A stretch of DNA of 64,000 bases from Phaeobacter inhibens DSM 16374 (GTDB lineage Bacteria > Pseudomonadota > Alphaproteobacteria > Rhodobacterales > Rhodobacteraceae): contig NZ_KI421498.1 in the NCBI RefSeq assembly GCF_000473105.1, positions 434,001 through 498,000 of the forward strand, written 5' to 3'. Both the position numbers and the translations under genes were made by a program. The notes beneath the pieces are model-generated. The model searched no databases, was not told the DNA's origin, and saw only the letters and a list, made by a program, of their open reading frames with translations. This document shows, piece by piece, positions 61,021-64,000 of the stretch (the stretch's first letter is position 1; every line of letters begins with the position of its first letter).

Positions 61021-63159
61021 TTATCCGGCGCTGTTGCTGCCGAAATCTCCGAAAATCGCCGAATATGCCTTGTATTCAGCGTGTTCTAAAAACCCCTCCA
61101 GCCAACCGGCTTCGGCCTCACCAACAGGTTTTCCCTGCCGCTGCCGCTGAGCAATGTCTTCGGCCTGGCGGAACCGTTCCTCGGGGCTGTCGGCCACCGA
61201 GAACCCACTGTTCTGCGGTTCTGATTTGGCCGGGGGCTTGGCACTCATTTGCAAGATCAGTGCCTCTTGCTCGCGTTCCGCCGCCGGGTCCATGTGATCG
61301 CGGAACGTGGTGACCGCAGCGGGTTTGCGGAACACCGGCTTCACCACTTTGGCCTTCAGATCTGCCAGGGCCTCAGACGGCGACGGGACCGAGTTGGTCA
61401 TATCGGCGGCAAGTTGTTCGACCGGGATGGGTCGTTGCAGCTCTGCCAGGGCTTTTTCCGCTTTGACGATCTGGCGGTTGCGGCGGGCTGTAGACCGCGC
61501 GCCGTCCAGATCGAAGAAACCAACCTTTTGCTGGCATTCGGCAAAGCCCAAATATTGGCCGTCGAGCGCTGAAAGATGTACACCGCCGTGCAGGTCTTCG
61601 GGATCAAAGCGGATGATCACTTTGCGACCCGCTTCCTGGCTCATCCAATCGCAATGGTAGACATTGCCGTGCAGGGTGAGCTTGCCGCTGTCCTTGTGCA
61701 ATTTCCCGTCTGCCTGGCCCATCAACCAAAGGTGCCGCTGTTCTTCGGTCGCCTTGATGATCGGCGCGGTCGCATAGCTTTCGGCAAAGGTCTCATCAAA
61801 GGACCGGCCCTTGGCGGTATCAGACCGGCGACCCGTGCGGGAGTTGTGTTCGGCAATACCTTCCGCCAGGACTTCCAGAAACTCAGCGGCCTTGATTGCT
61901 CGGCTACCGTAGTTTTCCGGTTTGGCGTCGGGCCGGTTGCCGACATAGGCGCCAGCAAAGCGCACATCCTTGGCCACATCACTGGCCAGATCGCGGAATG
62001 CGCGTTCAATGGGTTTCGCCTGACCGTGGGCCGGGGTGGCCCAGTGCATGTCGATGCCGAGCAAGGGCAAAACACCGATTGGATCGTCTTCCCGGACTTT
62101 GAAACGGAACCGGGTTGGCGCGCCTGCTGTCATCCATTTGTTGGCAAATTCGCGCCCGTTGTCGAACAGGCATCGTTTTGGAATGCCCCAGTTGTCGACC
62201 AATTCACCGAATGCCGCCATCACCATGACTTTGTTCGGGTCGTGATCCACGCGCCAGGACAAAAACTTGCCGGAATAGAGGTCTTGAAACGCAACGATTT
62301 GGGGGCGGTTGACGGTGCCGTCGGGCCATTCGACAAAGACGTCGATCTTGTGACAATCGGCGTTGACAGCTTCCAGCGCATGGAGGCTCGACCGGTCGCG
62401 AGTTTGGGCGGGGTAGCAGCGCATCAGGCCATTAACGCCCTCGCGGAGATAGACTTGCGTTGTGCGTGGCACCTCGGCATCTACCCAGCGCTTTGCGGTC
62501 TTCTCAATCGGGATGGGCCATCCCATCTGGCCCGCTTGGCGCTCGGCCATGCGGAAGCATTGCGCAAACGTTGGGCGTTCAGGACGCAGCCAGGCGCTCT
62601 TGAGCCAATCCATAAACGGCTGATAGGCGGCACGATTTGCCTGTTGGGTGCGTTTCTTTGGCGCTTTGGGCGCGACGAATGCAAGCCGGTCCTCTGATGC
62701 TGCACCGGCGACAAGGTCGATCCAGTTATAGATCGTCCGGGTACTGGACCCGATTTCTGCGGCGACAGTGTCGACGGCGTGGACATGGCCCGCACCGCTG
62801 GTGTGAAGCAATTCAACCTTGGTGATCGCATCCAGGCGGCGCGCGGCCTCGTCTTTGGATTTCTGGGGCAGGGCTGCATAGGCGGCCCAGGCGCTGTTAC
62901 GGTCGAGCTTTTTGACCGGGCGGCTGGCGTCATGCTTGATCAGCTTAGTACGTGCGGCCAGCGGCAGCACAGACCAATGATAGAGCAAACCACCACCGCG
63001 ACCGACCTTGCGTTTGATCGCACCGGACACGTCCCGCCAGCCTTCACGGTCGGCTTTTGCAGTCACCCCCCGTGCAGTGCCAGGAATGCCGGGCAGGCGG
63101 GCCGCAGCCAGCTCAGCCACAGACCACCATTCCTGTTTGGGCGAGACGGGCGTTGTCAT
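61021..63159 (-). CDS. MuA-type DDE transposase
   Basis: 712 residues. The N-terminus (WWSVAELAAARLPGIPGTARG) is the Mu-type DNA-binding domain for the inner sites; HTH parts follow at about 100-150 and 165-240. The catalytic triad is D268 (NADCHKID), D333 (FDNGREF) and E385 (AKPIERAF), close to MuA's 269/336/392. The C-terminal beta-barrel and tail (about 520-712) should bind MuB. It cuts and joins phage ends. It overlaps the ParB-like gene by 4 bp. Confidence 0.95.
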   Translation of the reverse strand: MTTPVSPKQEWWSVAELAAARLPGIPGTARGVTAKADREGWRDVSGAIKRKVGRGGGLLYHWSVLPLAARTKLIKHDASRPVKKLDRNSAWAAYAALPQKSKDEAARRLDAITKVELLHTSGAGHVHAVDTVAAEIGSSTRTIYNWIDLVAGAASEDRLAFVAPKAPKKRTQQANRAAYQPFMDWLKSAWLRPERPTFAQCFRMAERQAGQMGWPIPIEKTAKRWVDAEVPRTTQVYLREGVNGLMRCYPAQTRDRSSLHALEAVNADCHKIDVFVEWPDGTVNRPQIVAFQDLYSGKFLSWRVDHDPNKVMVMAAFGELVDNWGIPKRCLFDNGREFANKWMTAGAPTRFRFKVREDDPIGVLPLLGIDMHWATPAHGQAKPIERAFRDLASDVAKDVRFAGAYVGNRPDAKPENYGSRAIKAAEFLEVLAEGIAEHNSRTGRRSDTAKGRSFDETFAESYATAPIIKATEEQRHLWLMGQADGKLHKDSGKLTLHGNVYHCDWMSQEAGRKVIIRFDPEDLHGGVHLSALDGQYLGFAECQQKVGFFDLDGARSTARRNRQIVKAEKALAELQRPIPVEQLAADMTNSVPSPSEALADLKAKVVKPVFRKPAAVTTFRDHMDPAAEREQEALILQMSAKPPAKSEPQNSGFSVADSPEERFRQAEDIAQRQRQGKPVGEAEAGWLEGFLEHAEYKAYSAIFGDFGSNSAG

Positions 63160-64000
63160 ACCTGTGCCCCGCCTTTGGTATCTTCGATCAACTCGACCAA
63201 GACGTCGCCATACTGCGCGACAAACTGGCGGCGCGCTTCTTTGCTGGCGCGGATGAACGCGTCTGCCAGCTTTGAAAACTGTTGCTCAACAGGTGTTTTG
63301 AGCGCGGCACCGGGGGCTTTTTTCCGGCCCAAAACCTCTTTAGCGGATTTGGCAGTCCCATCGCCTAAAGCAGCGCAGATGGCGGTCCTGTCCGCTTGTT
63401 CGCCGCATTTGGCGATGTGCTCTAAGTCTTTGAATTGGACCTTTTGCGGGGCGTCCCGGAGCTGGGCGATTTCACTAGGTGAGAGTTTTTCGCCGACGCT
63501 GATCAGGCGAAAAATCTGGCGTTCACCCTTGCCGAACACCTCGGCGGCGTTGGCGGCGAATGATCGTACTGACATTTTGTCAGTATGATCAGACAGGCGG
63601 GCTTGCCTCGCTTTGTGTGCTCTGGTCGCTTCGGGATTTTCGCGCTCGTATAGCTCTTTGTGTGCGGCCAGAAACACCGCCATATCCAGCGGCGTCAAAG
63701 GCGCGCCGGCCACATTGGCGTCCACCTCAATACGGATCGCCTGATCGTTGGTGCATTCGCTGACTTTGACCGGCACCTCGGCCAATCCTGCTTCTTTTGC
63801 GGCAGTTAAGCGATGCAGGCCATCCAGTAGGCGATAGCCGTCTTTGACCCGCCGGACCAAGAGTGGTTGCAGGATGCTGCCAACCTCTTGAATAGAGGAT
63901 ACAATGCTTGCAACCGCTGTTTCAGAGGCGGTGCGCAACCGTTCCTCTACCTGAATATCTTCCACGGGCAGGGTTTGGATTTGTTGCCAGACGGGTGGGG
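63156..64000 (-). CDS. ParB-like nuclease domain protein, 5' end beyond window
   Basis: At least 281 residues are visible. The ParB domain is VEERLRTASETAVASIVSSIQEVGSILQPLLVRRV in part, then GYRLLDGLHRLTAAKEAG. The frame continues past a GTG at 63965 to the window edge, and the upstream residues (QIQTLPVEDIQV) match the first strand of ParB domains, so the real start is outside. ParB-like proteins often stand before MuA in phages of this group. Confidence 0.82.
   Translation of the reverse strand, partial: PPVWQQIQTLPVEDIQVEERLRTASETAVASIVSSIQEVGSILQPLLVRRVKDGYRLLDGLHRLTAAKEAGLAEVPVKVSECTNDQAIRIEVDANVAGAPLTPLDMAVFLAAHKELYERENPEATRAHKARQARLSDHTDKMSVRSFAANAAEVFGKGERQIFRLISVGEKLSPSEIAQLRDAPQKVQFKDLEHIAKCGEQADRTAICAALGDGTAKSAKEVLGRKKAPGAALKTPVEQQFSKLADAFIRASKEARRQFVAQYGDVLVELIEDTKGGAQV

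Larger units (their letters stand above)
30141..64000 (-). mobile_element. Transposable Mu-type prophage with P2-type tail (right end to beyond window)
   Basis: Nearly all genes from 33866 to the right edge run on the minus strand and form one phage: MuA-type transposase, MuB-type ATPase, GemA and Mor homologues, lysis genes, Mu-type head proteins, then a P2-ordered tail. The right end is proposed at 30141, where a TG terminus and two 22-bp-spaced repeats are seen. The cargo genes 30559-33826 would then be inside the phage. The left end, with the repressor, lies past 64000. At least 33.9 kb are present, close to the 37-40 kb of Mu relatives. Confidence 0.85.

Noticed and set aside
1-64000. 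CRISPR arrays, tRNA or rRNA genes
   Set aside because: No regularly spaced repeats and no cloverleaf or rRNA-like segments were seen in the gaps between genes.

Overview
The window is high-GC chromosomal DNA of an alphaproteobacterium, most likely Rhodobacteraceae (Roseobacter group). The evidence is the C4-type 5-aminolevulinate synthase (HemA), the Tat-exported TRAP binding protein with oversized TRAP permeases, a release factor 2 without the programmed frameshift, and the overall style of the housekeeping proteins. Species cannot be fixed from the sequence alone.

Positions 1-30140 are host chromosome. In order: the 5' part of an M20 peptidase gene; hemA behind an FNR-type box; a RodZ-like gene followed by ispG; a DsbA-like thiol oxidoreductase in an operon with an M48 peptidase; an aminotransferase; an envelope block (N-acetylmuramoyl-L-alanine amidase, PBP1A); prfB; an amidase and a DUF2189 membrane protein; an Xre-type regulator; the ilvBN operon, whose leader peptide and attenuator are readable; a two-component system divergent from a three-gene TRAP transporter operon; and then a VOC protein, a leucyl/arginyl-tRNA-protein transferase, an RDD membrane protein and a DUF2852 membrane protein.

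Positions from about 30141 to beyond 64000 are a transposable (Mu-type) prophage read almost entirely on the minus strand. From right to left: a ParB-like gene cut by the window edge, MuA-type DDE transposase, MuB-type ATPase, small early genes, GemA-like protein, Mor-type activator, lysis genes, a Mu-type head module (gp27-like protein, terminase, portal, MuF, protease, capsid), then a tail in the order and families of phage P2 (V, PAAR, W, J, I, fibre genes, FI, FII, E/E', T, U, X, D). The E/E' pair carries a -1 slippery site, and the E' gene is only 42 codons.

Between gpD and the proposed phage right end lies a lower-GC cargo segment (30.5-33.8 kb). It holds a two-gene TcmP / three-Cys-motif (DUF5131) pair, a small secreted Cys-rich protein and an exported SNase-like nuclease. 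The right end shows a TG terminus and two direct repeats exactly 22 bp apart, as expected of MuA-type binding sites, so the cargo is probably carried by the phage. The TcmP/three-Cys pair is the best candidate here for an undescribed system.
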